In this document: positions 38,233 through 47,491 of the stretch, piece after piece | How positions within the stretch are numbered: position 1 is the stretch's first letter | How the letters are laid out: each line of letters starts with the position of its first letter | Assembly: GCF_014648495.1 (NCBI RefSeq) | Contig: NZ_BMRF01000014.1 | Location: 124,001-188,000, forward strand | Reading direction: 5' to 3' | From: Actinomadura cremea | GTDB lineage: Bacteria > Actinomycetota > Actinomycetes > Streptosporangiales > Streptosporangiaceae | DNA length: 64,000 nucleotides | Notes under the pieces: model-generated | Databases searched by the model: none | The model's input: the letters and a program-made list of their open reading frames with translations, nothing else | What the model was told of the DNA's origin: nothing | Made by a program: the position numbers and the translations under genes

Positions 38233-39284
38233 TTCGGCATCCACTCCAGGTAGAACAGGCCGATGCCGATCCCGACGAACAGGGCGGACATGAGCCAGAA
38301 GCGCACGACGATCGTGGTCTCGGCCCATCCGGACAATTCGAAGTGATGCTGCAGCGGCGCCATCTTGAACACGCGTTTCCCGGTCATCTTGAACCCGCCG
38401 ACCTGGATGATCACCGACAGGGTGATCATCACGATGAGCCCGCAGAGGACCGCGAGCAGCAGCTGGGTGCGGGTCAGGATGGCGAGGGCGACCAGCACGC
38501 CGCCGAGGGCCAGCGAGCCGGTGTCGCCCATGAAGATCTTGGCCGGGGGGGCGTTCCACCACAGGAAGCCGAACACGCCGCCGAGCACGGCGGCGGCGAC
38601 GACCGCGAGGTCCAGGGGGTCGCGGACGCTGTAGCAGTTGGGGGCGAGGGCGGCGGAGCAGCCGTTGCGCAGCTGCCAGTTGCCGATGACCACGTAGGCG
38701 GCCAGCACCATGCCGGCGGGCCCGGCGGCGAGGCCGTCCAGCCCGTCGGTGAGGTTGACGCCGTTGGACATCGCCGCGATGAGCAGCAGTGCCCACAGCA
38801 CGAAGAAGTAGGGGCCGATCGAGGGGCCGAAGTCGCGCAGGAAGGAGATGTGGGCGGAGGCGGGGGTGACGTCGTAGCCGTTGGGGAAGCGGAGGGACGC
38901 GACCGCGAACACGACCCCGACCAGGATGATCCCGATCATCTTGGCGCCGCTGCGCAGGCCGAGGCTGCGCTGCTTGAACACCTTGATGTAGTCGTCGACG
39001 AACCCGACGAGCCCGAGCCCGGTCATCAGGAACAGCGCCAGGATCCCGGAGATCGTGGGGGCGTTGCCGGTGACCAGGTGGGACGCCGCGTACCCGACGA
39101 GCGACCCCACGATGAACACGGTGCCGCCCATCGAGGGGGTGCCGCGCTTGGTGAGGTGGGCCTCGGGCCCGTCGTCGCGGATCATCTGGCCGTAGCCGAG
39201 CCGGTTGACGATCCTGATCCACACCGGGGTGCCGAGCGCCACGAAGACCAGCGCCACCCCGGCGGCGATCATGATGTCGGTCAT
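38229..39284 (-). CDS. mraY: Phospho-N-acetylmuramoyl-pentapeptide transferase MraY
   Basis: 351-aa ten-helix enzyme making lipid I from UDP-MurNAc-pentapeptide and undecaprenyl phosphate. GTPSMGGTVFIVG, the acidic GFVDDYIKV, NLTDGLDGLAAG, and FMGDTGSLALGG with LQHHFELSGW are the catalytic loops. The ATG overlaps the murF stop as ATGA. Confidence 0.97.
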   Translation of the reverse strand: MTDIMIAAGVALVFVALGTPVWIRIVNRLGYGQMIRDDGPEAHLTKRGTPSMGGTVFIVGSLVGYAASHLVTGNAPTISGILALFLMTGLGLVGFVDDYIKVFKQRSLGLRSGAKMIGIILVGVVFAVASLRFPNGYDVTPASAHISFLRDFGPSIGPYFFVLWALLLIAAMSNGVNLTDGLDGLAAGPAGMVLAAYVVIGNWQLRNGCSAALAPNCYSVRDPLDLAVVAAAVLGGVFGFLWWNAPPAKIFMGDTGSLALGGVLVALAILTRTQLLLAVLCGLIVMITLSVIIQVGGFKMTGKRVFKMAPLQHHFELSGWAETTIVVRFWLMSALFVGIGIGLFYLEWMPK

Positions 39285-40720
39285 CGGGCGGCCTCCGCGT
39301 CACCCGGACCGCCGGTCGCGGCGGCCGTCCGGCCCGTCCCGCGCCCGGCCGCCAGGACGCCCTCGGCGACCCGTTCCATGCCGGCCACCCGCGATCCCTT
39401 CACCAGCACGACGTCCCGCGGCTCCAGCCGCTCGCTGAGCGCGGCCACCGCCGCGCCGACGTCATCCACCTGCACGCACTCTCCCGTCCATGAGGCCGCC
39501 CGCGCGGCCCCTTCGGCCATCGCCGCGGCGTTCGCGCCGACGACGATGAGGCCGGCGACGCCGCTGCGGGCGACATGCTCCCCGATCTTGGCATGTTCCG
39601 CCGCGGACGAGTCGCCCAGTTCGGCCATTTCGCCGAGGACGGCCCAGGCGCGGCGGCCGCGGGCCATGTGGACGAGCACGTCGATCGCGGCGCGCGTCGA
39701 GTCCGGATTGGCGTTGTAGGCGTCGTTGACGACGGTGACGCCGCCACCGGTCTCGGTGACCTCCATCCGCCACCGGCTGGCCGGCTCGGCCTCCGAGAGG
39801 GCCGCCGCGACGCCGGCCGGCGCGAGCCCGGCCGCGCGGGCGACCGCGGCGGCGGCCAGCGCGTTCGGGACGGCGTGCGAGCCGTGCAGGCGCAGCACGA
39901 CCGGCGCGGAGCCCTCGGGGGTGACGAGCGTGAACCGGGCGCGGCCCCGCTCGTCCAGCGTCTCGTCCGCGGCCCGGACGGTCGCGTCCGGGGACCGCCC
40001 GAACGTGACGACGGTCGCGGCGGTGCGGGACGCCATGGCGCTGACGAGCGGGTCGTCGGCGTTGAGGACCGCGGTGCCGCCGGGCGCGAGGGCCTCGACC
40101 ATCTCGCCCTTGGCCTTGGCGATCATCTCGCGGCCGCCGAACTCGCCGACGTGCGCCGTCCCGACGTTCAGGACGACGCCGACGTCGGGCCGCGCGATGC
40201 CGGTGAGGTAGGCGATGTGGCCGACGCCGCGGGCGCCCATCTCCAGCACCAGGTGCCGGGTGCCGGCGTCGGCGCGCAGCACGGTCAGCGGGAGCCCGAT
40301 CTCGTTGTTGAAGGAGCCGGGCGGGAACACCGTCGGCCCGGCGCGGTCCAGGACCTGCGCGATGAGGTCCTTGGTGGAGGTCTTGCCGGCCGACCCGGTG
40401 ACCGCGGCGACGGTGGTGTCCGGCAGCCGCTCCAGCACGCCCCGGGCGAGCCGCCCGAGGGCCTCCTGCACGTCGCGGACCAGCACGGCGGGCCCGTCCA
40501 CGGGGCGCAGCGCGAGCACCCCGGCGGCCCCGGCCGCGAGCGCGGCGGGGGCGAAGTCGTGACCGTCGGCGCGCTCGCCCGGCAGCGCCGCGAACAGCGC
40601 GCCGGGCTCGGCCGCACGGGAGTCGACGATCACGGGGCCGCGCACCACGGCGTCCGGGGGCCCGCCGTGCACGGTCCCCTCCGTGATCTCCGCGATCGTC
40701 GACAGCGGAAGTGGGATCAC
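39281..40720 (-). CDS. murF: UDP-MurNAc-tripeptide--D-Ala-D-Ala ligase MurF
   Basis: 479-aa Mur ligase finishing the cytoplasmic pentapeptide. N-terminal uridine-binding domain with VDSRAAEPGALFAALPGERADGH (its ends shown by VDSRAA and ERADGH), ATP loop VTGSAGKTSTKDL, GSFNNEIGLPLTVL, and VVNDAYNANPDSTRAAI are typical. GTG start, GTGA overlap with murE. Confidence 0.96.
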   Translation of the reverse strand: MIPLPLSTIAEITEGTVHGGPPDAVVRGPVIVDSRAAEPGALFAALPGERADGHDFAPAALAAGAAGVLALRPVDGPAVLVRDVQEALGRLARGVLERLPDTTVAAVTGSAGKTSTKDLIAQVLDRAGPTVFPPGSFNNEIGLPLTVLRADAGTRHLVLEMGARGVGHIAYLTGIARPDVGVVLNVGTAHVGEFGGREMIAKAKGEMVEALAPGGTAVLNADDPLVSAMASRTAATVVTFGRSPDATVRAADETLDERGRARFTLVTPEGSAPVVLRLHGSHAVPNALAAAAVARAAGLAPAGVAAALSEAEPASRWRMEVTETGGGVTVVNDAYNANPDSTRAAIDVLVHMARGRRAWAVLGEMAELGDSSAAEHAKIGEHVARSGVAGLIVVGANAAAMAEGAARAASWTGECVQVDDVGAAVAALSERLEPRDVVLVKGSRVAGMERVAEGVLAAGRGTGRTAAATGGPGDAEAAR

Positions 40721-42252
40721 GCCTGCGTCCCCGCCCCTCTCGTCTCACCCAGGTGGCGCCGCAGCGCCGCGCGGACGACCTCGCGGTCGTCGAACGGATG
40801 CACCTCGCCGGCCACGTTCTGGCCCTGCTCGTGCCCTTTACCCGCGATGACCAGGACGTCGCCGCGACGGGCCCGGCCGACGGCCAGCGCGATGGCGGCG
40901 GCGCGGTCGGGTTCCACCACGACGTGCGCCCGCTGCGGCTGCGGCACCTTGAGCCCGCCCTCGACCATAGCGGTGAGGATGCCCAGTGGATCTTCCGACC
41001 GCGGGTTGTCGTTCGTGAAATACGCCATGTCGGACAGCCGGAGCGCGGCCTCCCCCATGAGGGGGCGCTTGCCGCGGTCGCGGTCGCCGCCGCAGCCCAG
41101 CACCAGCGCGAGCCGTCCCTCGGTCACGGGGCGCAGCGCGTTCAGCACCGCCTCGACCGCGCCGGGCTTGTGCGAGTAGTCGACGAGGGCGACGAAGTCC
41201 TGCCCCTCGTCGACCCGCTCCAGCCGCCCGGGAACCCCCGGGCAGGACGCGACGCCGTACACGGCGGCCTGCAGGGTGATCCCGGCCTCCACCAGCGCGA
41301 CGATCGCGGCGAGCGCGTTGGCGACGTTGAACGGGCCGGGGAGCCGCACGCTCGCGTCGGCCTCGACGCCGCCGGGCCCGACCACCCGGAACGTCGCGCC
41401 GTCCGCGCCGAGGCGCACGTCGTCGGCGCGCCAGTCGGCGCCCGGGTCGCCCGACGCGGAGAACGTCGTGGTCGGGACGGTGGCGATCTCCAGCAGCTCG
41501 CGGCCGTAGTGGTCGTCGAGGTTGACCACGCCGACGCGGGAGTACTCCGGGGTGAACAGCCGGGCCTTCGCGAGGAAGTAGTCCTGCATGGTCGGGTGGT
41601 AGTCCAGGTGGTCCTGGGACAGGTTCGTGAAGACCGCGACCTCGTAGTGGGCGCCGCCGACCCGGCCCTGGACGAGGGCGTGGCTGGAGACCTCCATCGC
41701 GGCGGCGCCGACGCCGCGCTCGCGCATCATCGCCAGCAGGCCGTGCAGGTCGGTGGCCTCGGGCGTGGTCAGCGCGCTCGGCACCGTGTCGCCGCCCGCA
41801 CGGATCTCGACGCCGCCGACCAGGCCCGTCTCGAGCCCTGCGGCGCGCAGCCCCGCCTCGGCGAGGAACACCGTCGTGGTCTTGCCGCTGGTGCCGGTGA
41901 CGCCGATGAGCGTGATGTCGCGGCCGGGCTCCCCGTAGACCCAGGACGCCGCGTCGCCGAGCCGGGCGCGGACGTCCGGGACGACCAGGACCGGCAGGCC
42001 GGTCGCGGCGGCCCGCTCGTACCCGGCGGGATCGGTGAGGACGGCGACCGCGCCGGCCCGCGCGGCCTGGGCGGTGAACTGCGCGCCGTGCGCGCGCGTC
42101 CCCGGCAGCGCCGCGTAGACGTCGCCGGGCCGGACCGCGCGGGAGTCGTGCGTGATCCCCGTGGCGGTCGTCCGCCCCAGGTCACCGGCCTCGATCCCGA
42201 AGAGTTCCGCGAGCCCGCTCAGCGGGCGGGCCGGAGTGGTGGTCGGACGCAT
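40717..42252 (-). CDS. murE: UDP-MurNAc-L-Ala-D-Glu:meso-diaminopimelate ligase MurE
   Basis: 511-aa Mur ligase adding the third residue. ITHDSRAVRPGDVYAALPG, GVTGTSGKTTTVFLAEAG and LSQDHLDYH are present; DNPRSEDP near residue 410 is the motif that selects diaminopimelate rather than lysine. A DAP-type wall is therefore expected. I choose ATG 42252 (MRPTTTPARPLSG); a GTG one codon earlier and an open frame to 42321 exist but lack a ribosome site. 93 bp from ftsI. Confidence 0.96.
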   Translation of the reverse strand: MRPTTTPARPLSGLAELFGIEAGDLGRTTATGITHDSRAVRPGDVYAALPGTRAHGAQFTAQAARAGAVAVLTDPAGYERAAATGLPVLVVPDVRARLGDAASWVYGEPGRDITLIGVTGTSGKTTTVFLAEAGLRAAGLETGLVGGVEIRAGGDTVPSALTTPEATDLHGLLAMMRERGVGAAAMEVSSHALVQGRVGGAHYEVAVFTNLSQDHLDYHPTMQDYFLAKARLFTPEYSRVGVVNLDDHYGRELLEIATVPTTTFSASGDPGADWRADDVRLGADGATFRVVGPGGVEADASVRLPGPFNVANALAAIVALVEAGITLQAAVYGVASCPGVPGRLERVDEGQDFVALVDYSHKPGAVEAVLNALRPVTEGRLALVLGCGGDRDRGKRPLMGEAALRLSDMAYFTNDNPRSEDPLGILTAMVEGGLKVPQPQRAHVVVEPDRAAAIALAVGRARRGDVLVIAGKGHEQGQNVAGEVHPFDDREVVRAALRRHLGETRGAGTQA

Positions 42253-42345
42253 GACGTGACTTTCGGTGGATTCGGAACGGGACTGCCGCGGCGTCGGCGA
42301 TGAGTTCGGCGGTGGACTCACGGCGAGGAAGGGTACTCGCTGCGA

Positions 42346-44607
42346 TCAGTCCCGCGCGTGGGTCCGGATCGTCGGCGGTTCGCTTCCCGTCGGCGGAATC
42401 TTCTGGGTCTGCAGCGCGAAGCTCATCACGTCCCGGAAGACCGGGGCCGCGACGTCGCCACCATAGTGGCTGCCGCGCCTGGGGTTCTCCAGGACGACCT
42501 GAACGACGAGCCTCGGATCGTCGGCGGGGGCGAACCCGGCGAACGACGCCACGTAGCCGCCGCCCTGGTAGGTTCCGCTCTCGGTGTTGATCCGCTCGGC
42601 GGTGCCGGTCTTGCCGGCGACCCGGTACCCCTCGATCTGCGCCTGGGGCGCGGTGCCGTCCGCGGTGGTGACGCCCTCCAGCATGTCGCTGATCTGCCGC
42701 GCCGTGCCGGTGCTGACGACCCGCCTGCTCTCCGGCTCGGCGGCGGCGTCGAACTCGTCCTCGTCGTTCACGGTGCCGGCGACGAGGCTCGGCTCGACCC
42801 GCACGCCGCCGTTGGCGATCGTCGCGTAGACGCTGGCCATCTGCACGGCGTTCACCGAGAGGCCCTGCCCGAACGCGATGGCGTACCGGTCGACGCCGGA
42901 CCACTTGTCGGGCGACCGGAGGTTCCCGGCGGTCTCGCCGGGCAGGTTCAGGCCGGTCTTCTCCCCGAACCCGAACTCCCGCAGCGTCTTGTAGAGCCGT
43001 TCCTCGTCGATCCGCTCGCTGGCGAGGATGGTCCCGACGTTGCTGGACTCGGCGAGCACTCCGGCGAACGTGAGCTTCTCGGTCGGGTGCGGGTGCGAGT
43101 CGTGGAACACGCGGTCGAAGCGGCGGATCCGGTCGGGGACGACGAACGGGGTCAGCGGGTCGACGCCGCCGTGTTCCAGGACGGCCGCGGCCGTGGCGAC
43201 CTTCCCGGTGCTGCCCGGCTCGAAGGCGTCCTGGACGAGGGGGCTCCCCCACACGGCGGGCTTCGACTGGGAGTACGCGTTCGGGTCGAATCCGGGCGCG
43301 GACGCCATCGCGAGTATCTTGCCGGTGCGCGGGTCCATGACGATGACGCTGCCGCTCTCGGCGTTGCTCGCCTTGACCTGGTCCGTGATCGCCTGCTGCG
43401 CCTTGTACTGGAGGTCCTGGAGCAGGGTGAGGCGGACGCCGCGGCCGGGCACCGGGGCCTGCTTCTGGTCCTGGCCCATCGGGATGTGCTGGCCCTCGAG
43501 GCTGAGTTCGACGCGCTGCCGGCCGTCGCGGCCCGCGAGCACGTCGTTCATCGCGGCCTCCAACCCGGCCGCGCCCTTGCCCGAGTCGTTCACGAAACCT
43601 ATGACGCCGGCGGCCAGCGAACCGTTGGGATACTCCCGGCGATACTCCGGCAAAGTTCCGATCCCGGCGAAACCCCAGTTGTTGATCATGCGGGCCTTCT
43701 CCGGCCGCACCCCGTGCGCCAGGTACACGAACTGGGTGTCGGGCTTGCTGACCGCCTCCATCACGGTGGCGGGGTTGATCCCGAGCGTGGGCGCCAACGC
43801 GTTGACGATCTCCTGCCGCTTCCCCGGCTCGATGATCGACGGGTCCACGAACACCGACCGGGCCTCGACCGTCATGGCGAACGGGTTGCCCTTGGCGTCG
43901 GTGATGTCGCCGCGGAGGGCGGGCAGCTCGATCTCCTTGATCCGCTGCCGCAGCGCCAACTCGGCGTACCGGTCGTCGTCGATGGTCTGGAGCTGGACGA
44001 GCCGTCCGGCGAACAGCGACAGCACGAACGCCACGGCGAGGAGCCCGATGTTGAGGCGTTTCAGCGGGTCGCGGCGGTCGAACACGCCGCGGTGCCGCTG
44101 CGGGCCGCGCGGCGGGCCCGAGCCGCCGCCCCGCTGCCGGCGCGTCCGGCCTGGGCCTGGGCCCCGGCCTGCGTCCTTGCGGGGACGGGCGGTGGCGCGG
44201 CCCTGCGGGGACGCCACCGGCGTGCGCTTGGCCGGCGCCGTGCCGGAGCTTTTCTTCGCGGAGCCGCTCTTGGGCGACGCCTTCTTCGAAGGTGCCGCCT
44301 TGGGGGAAGCCGCCTTGGAGGAGGCCGCCTTGGAGGCGCTCTTCGCGCCCTTCGGCTTCCCGGAGCCGCCCTTGCCGGACGGTTCGGCGGGGTCGGACGA
44401 GCGCGGTGCGGGCGCGGTGCCGCCGCCGCGGGCCGGGCGGCGCGGACCGCCGCGTCCGCCCGTCCCGTCGGGGCGCCCGGACGCGCGCGCCGCGCCCGGG
44501 CCGCTCTTGTCGTCCCGGCCCGCCGAGCCCCGGGACCCGCGCCCCTGCGGGCCGCGCCTGCGGCCGGGCGACGGCCCGGCGGCCCCGCGGCCCGGCCGCT
44601 GGGTCAC
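42346..44607 (-). CDS. ftsI: Septal penicillin-binding protein 2 FtsI with a long basic cytoplasmic tail
   Basis: 753-aa class B PBP, about 150 residues longer than many. Residues 1-175 are extremely basic and low-complexity (KAASSKAASPKAAPSKKASP), then a single helix (LNIGLLAVAFVLSLFAGRLV), the pedestal domain, and the transpeptidase: Ser466 in FEPGSTGKV (SxxK), ESSNVG (SxN) and AGKTGTAE (KTG). It cross-links septal peptidoglycan with FtsW. GTG start with GTGA overlap to ftsL, its coupled partner. Confidence 0.96.
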   Translation of the reverse strand: MTQRPGRGAAGPSPGRRRGPQGRGSRGSAGRDDKSGPGAARASGRPDGTGGRGGPRRPARGGGTAPAPRSSDPAEPSGKGGSGKPKGAKSASKAASSKAASPKAAPSKKASPKSGSAKKSSGTAPAKRTPVASPQGRATARPRKDAGRGPGPGRTRRQRGGGSGPPRGPQRHRGVFDRRDPLKRLNIGLLAVAFVLSLFAGRLVQLQTIDDDRYAELALRQRIKEIELPALRGDITDAKGNPFAMTVEARSVFVDPSIIEPGKRQEIVNALAPTLGINPATVMEAVSKPDTQFVYLAHGVRPEKARMINNWGFAGIGTLPEYRREYPNGSLAAGVIGFVNDSGKGAAGLEAAMNDVLAGRDGRQRVELSLEGQHIPMGQDQKQAPVPGRGVRLTLLQDLQYKAQQAITDQVKASNAESGSVIVMDPRTGKILAMASAPGFDPNAYSQSKPAVWGSPLVQDAFEPGSTGKVATAAAVLEHGGVDPLTPFVVPDRIRRFDRVFHDSHPHPTEKLTFAGVLAESSNVGTILASERIDEERLYKTLREFGFGEKTGLNLPGETAGNLRSPDKWSGVDRYAIAFGQGLSVNAVQMASVYATIANGGVRVEPSLVAGTVNDEDEFDAAAEPESRRVVSTGTARQISDMLEGVTTADGTAPQAQIEGYRVAGKTGTAERINTESGTYQGGGYVASFAGFAPADDPRLVVQVVLENPRRGSHYGGDVAAPVFRDVMSFALQTQKIPPTGSEPPTIRTHARD

Positions 44608-45407
44608 CGCGCGGCCCCGTCGCCGGGGACCACCGTGCCGGGCACGCCGATGACGCTGGCGGCACCGGCCGCGGCGGCGTCCGCGTGCGGCACGGGACGG
44701 ATCTCGCGGCCGCTGGTGCGGCCGGTGTCGGTGTCGAAGAAGACCGGGACCTCGTTCGGCTTCATGCCGAGCCTCTTCGCGAGGGCCGCGATCTTCTCCG
44801 GCGACCGCTCCTTGGCGATGTCCAGTTCGAGTTCCTGCTGCCGCTCCTCGAGCCGCTCGCTGCTCTGCTGCAGGCGGGTGAGGGTGAAGGCGTCCTTCGC
44901 CAGGACGGTGTTGAGCAGCAGCAGGCTGACCAGGGCGCCGCCGAGCAGGCCGACGATGAGCAGGATGAACGGCGTGCGCGGCGGTGACTGCGCGGACCGC
45001 CGCGGCGCGACCTCGGCCGCGGCCTTCGGCGCGCCCTTGGGCGCACCCTTGACCTTCGGCGCGCTCTCGACCTTGGGCGCGGCCTTCGCCTTGGGCGCGC
45101 TCTTGACCTTGGGCGCGCTCCTGGCCTTCGTCTTGGGCGCGGCCTTGGTCTTCGGCGCGGCCTTGGTCTTCGGCGCGGCCTTGGTCTTCGGGACGGCCTT
45201 GGTCTTCGGGACGGCCTTCGCCTTCGGCGCGGCCTCGGCCTTGGACGCCGCCCTCTTCGACGCCGCCCTCTTGGACGCCGGCGTCTTGGGCGCCGCGGTG
45301 CTCTCGGGCGCCTCGGCCGGCGGCTTCGGCGGTTTGCGCGCCGGCGCCTTCCTCTTCGCCGGGGCCTTCGGCGGCGTGCGCGGCGGGCGTCTGCTGGTGG
45401 TCGTCAT
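44604..45407 (-). CDS. ftsL: FtsL-like septum protein with a histone-like Lys/Ala/Pro tail
   Basis: 267 aa; usual FtsL is about 100-200. Residues 1-140 are almost only Lys, Ala, Pro, Thr, Arg and Ser ([19 protein letters not shown]), then one helix ([19 protein letters not shown]) and a coiled coil ([21 protein letters not shown]) with the FtsL-type end [18 protein letters not shown]. The C-terminal 40 residues are flexible. Position between rsmH and ftsI and topology support FtsL. The ATG overlaps the rsmH stop as ATGA. Confidence 0.88.
   Translation of the reverse strand: MTTTSRRPPRTPPKAPAKRKAPARKPPKPPAEAPESTAAPKTPASKRAASKRAASKAEAAPKAKAVPKTKAVPKTKAAPKTKAAPKTKAAPKTKARSAPKVKSAPKAKAAPKVESAPKVKGAPKGAPKAAAEVAPRRSAQSPPRTPFILLIVGLLGGALVSLLLLNTVLAKDAFTLTRLQQSSERLEERQQELELDIAKERSPEKIAALAKRLGMKPNEVPVFFDTDTGRTSGREIRPVPHADAAAAGAASVIGVPGTVVPGDGAAR
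45141..45230. repeat. Five 18-bp tandem repeats encoding the FtsL tail
   Basis: Five in-phase units of GGCCTTGGTCTTCGGCGC type (45141-45158 onward) encode the repeated hexad K-T-K-A-(A/V)-P on the minus strand. The first two are identical; the others differ at 1-3 bases, which suggests recent slippage. Confidence 0.85.
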
Positions 45408-46387
45408 GTCGCCTCCCGGACCCGCTCGGCGGCGCGCATCCGCACCGATCCGGCCCGCGGGTTGGTGGTGGTCTCCTCGTCGGACGGCAGCTCGGCCCCG
45501 CGGGTGAGCAGCCGGAATCTCGGCTCGTGCTCGGGCAGCGGGACCGGCAGGCCCGGCGGGGTGGTGTCGGCCGCCTGCGCGGCGAGGACCTGCTTGGTGA
45601 TGCGGTCCTCGAGGGAGTGGTAGCTGAGGACGACGACCCGGCCGCCGACCGGGAGCGCGTCCAGGGCGGCGGGCAGCGCCCGGCGCCAGGTCTCCAGTTC
45701 GCCGTTCACCTCGATGCGCAGCGCCTGGAAGGTGCGCTTGGCCGGGTTGCCGCCGGTGCGGCGGGTCGCGGCCGGGATCGCGGTGCGCACGAGGTCGGCG
45801 AGCCGCCGCGTCGTCTCCAGCGGCTCGCGCTCGCGTTCCCGGACGATCGCGGCGGTGATGCGCTGGGCGAACCGCTCCTCGCCGTACTCGCGCAGGATGC
45901 GGACGAGTTCGGCGGGCGGGTAGTCGTTGACGACGGCGGCCGCGGTGAGCCGCTGGGTGCGGTCCATGCGCATGTCGAGGGGGGCGTCGTAGGAGTAGGC
46001 GAAGCCGCGGTCGGCCTCGTCGAGCTGCGGGGAGGAGACGCCGAGGTCGAAAAGGACGCTGTGGACGGCGGGGACGCCGAGGCCGCGCAGCACCCGCGGG
46101 ATCTCGTCGTAGACGGCGTGCTCGAGGACGACGCGGTCGCCGAAGGGGGCGAGGCGCCGGGCGGAGCGCTCCAGCGCGGTGGTGTCGCGGTCCAGGCCGA
46201 TGAGGCGCAGCCGCGGGTGGGCCCGCAGCATGGCCTCGGCGTGGCCGCCCATGCCGAGGGTGGCGTCGATGTGCACCGGGGTCTCGTCGCGCGGGACGGC
46301 GTCGATCGCGGGGGCCGCCAGTTCCAGGACGCGACCGAGCATGACCGGTACGTGACCGGCCTCGGCCGCGTGGTCGCCCACGTCCAT
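45404..46387 (-). CDS. rsmH: 16S rRNA m4C1402 methyltransferase RsmH (MraW)
   Basis: 327-aa SAM methyltransferase acting on cytidine 1402 of 16S r[30 protein letters not shown] (SAM loop), [43 protein letters not shown] and [10 protein letters not shown] are the family blocks. ATG 46387 has GGGGGTTGGA upstream; a GTG eight codons earlier (46411) is a less likely alternative. Second gene of the dcw cluster, 247 bp after mraZ. Confidence 0.96.
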   Translation of the reverse strand: MDVGDHAAEAGHVPVMLGRVLELAAPAIDAVPRDETPVHIDATLGMGGHAEAMLRAHPRLRLIGLDRDTTALERSARRLAPFGDRVVLEHAVYDEIPRVLRGLGVPAVHSVLFDLGVSSPQLDEADRGFAYSYDAPLDMRMDRTQRLTAAAVVNDYPPAELVRILREYGEERFAQRITAAIVREREREPLETTRRLADLVRTAIPAATRRTGGNPAKRTFQALRIEVNGELETWRRALPAALDALPVGGRVVVLSYHSLEDRITKQVLAAQAADTTPPGLPVPLPEHEPRFRLLTRGAELPSDEETTTNPRAGSVRMRAAERVREAT

Positions 46388-46634
46388 GTTCCAACCCCCA
46401 TGTGCTGCCACTCGCTCGCGGTTCTGTGCAGCATCGCCGGTCCGGACCGTGTCCGCCCCCCGGCGGCGGCCTCGCCCGGCCAGGTCCCCATCCGCTGCCC
46501 TGGAGGAAGTTCACCGCGACTGCGCGGGGGTCGCCGCCTGGCACCGGGGAAGCTGCGCCAGATGGCTGGAGAGCGGCTGGAGACCTGGCCGAACGCGGGC
46601 CAGTGCCGGTCGTCGGACCGACGAGTCGTTCACC

Positions 46635-47066
46635 TCAGAGGATCCCTGGCAACACCTCCTCCGAGACGTCGGAGAAGGCCTGCTCCTCCTGCTCGAGGTA
46701 GGTCTCCCAGGATTTGGCGTCCCAGATCTCGAGGCGCGTGTTCGCCCCGATCACGGTGCACTCCTTGGAAAGACCCGCGTAAGCGCGCAGCGGCTGCGGG
46801 ATGGTGATGCGACCCTGCTTGTCGGGAATCTCGTCGGACGCGCTGGCGAAGAAGACGCGGCTGTAGGCGCGCACCGCCCTCTCGGTGACCGGCGCGGCGC
46901 GCAGAGCCTCGGTGATGCGCTGGAACTCCGCCATGGGGAAGACGTACAGGCAGCGTTCCTGGCCCTTCGTGATCACCAATCCCCCCGACAGCTCCTCGCG
47001 ATACTTCGCCGGCAGGAACAGCCGTCCCTTGTCGTCGAGACGCGGTGAATGGGTGCCGAGGAACAC
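46635..47066 (-). CDS. mraZ: Transcriptional regulator MraZ
   Basis: 143-aa double AbrB-like DNA-binding protein that represses its own dcw operon. Two SpoVT/AbrB units begin [20 protein letters not shown] and [23 protein letters not shown] 47066 has GGGAGGTGGG upstream and gives the standard length; an open frame continues to 47147 but crosses the promoter and boxes. 247 bp separate it from rsmH; no gene is seen there. Confidence 0.96.
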   Translation of the reverse strand: MFLGTHSPRLDDKGRLFLPAKYREELSGGLVITKGQERCLYVFPMAEFQRITEALRAAPVTERAVRAYSRVFFASASDEIPDKQGRITIPQPLRAYAGLSKECTVIGANTRLEIWDAKSWETYLEQEEQAFSDVSEEVLPGIL

Positions 47067-47102
47067 CGGCCCACCTCCCGCGTCGCAGGGGACGCTGACG
47101 CC

Positions 47103-47144
47103 CCCCACGGCGCCCCACTCTACTCCACTCTTCCCCACCGTCAA
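47103..47144 (-). promoter_or_regulatory. mraZ promoter overlapped by four MraZ boxes
   Basis: On the minus strand, TGGGG, TGGAG, TGGGG, TGGGG occur at exact 10-bp spacing (47137-47133, 47127-47123, 47117-47113, 47107-47103), matching the TGGG-N-N5 repeats bound by MraZ. A promoter TTGACG (47144-47139) and TAGAGT (47122-47117) with 16-bp spacer lies across them, so the boxes cover the -10 and start point. Autorepression of the dcw operon is expected. Confidence 0.85.
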
Positions 47145-47491
47145 CAACGAAAACCGCTTCGGCGAAACAAGATCGTCAAAGAACGCGCAGGTCAGGGCGG
47201 GTGGTGCGGAGTGGGGCGCCGAAGGGGCGCCCGCGCGCCGGACACCGGACGAGCGCGGAGCCGGAAGCCGGCCTCTCGGGCGGACACTTCACGGCGAAAC
47301 CGACTAGATCACCGCGCACCGGACTCACGTGCACCATGAACATCGCGACGACGATCGTGACGACGTACTGTCTGTTGGGGTGGCGCGTGGAGCGCGCCAC
47401 CCGCCCGCGGCAAGCGGGGCCGCGTTTTCCGGGGACGGGCCCTGCCGGCGCCTCCCGGGCGCTCACGCGGCCGGACGGCTGAGGAGGTTTG
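47145..47491. other. Intergenic region before moxR
   Basis: No gene is supported. It holds a perfect 10-bp hairpin (GGGTGGCGCG 47378-47387, CGCGCCACCC 47393-47402, five-base loop) about 90 bp before moxR, and a 48-codon ORF from ATG 47336 ([16 protein letters not shown]...) to 47482 that spans the hairpin and stops just before the moxR ribosome site. The region should contain the divergent moxR promoter, which I cannot pinpoint. Confidence 0.5.
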
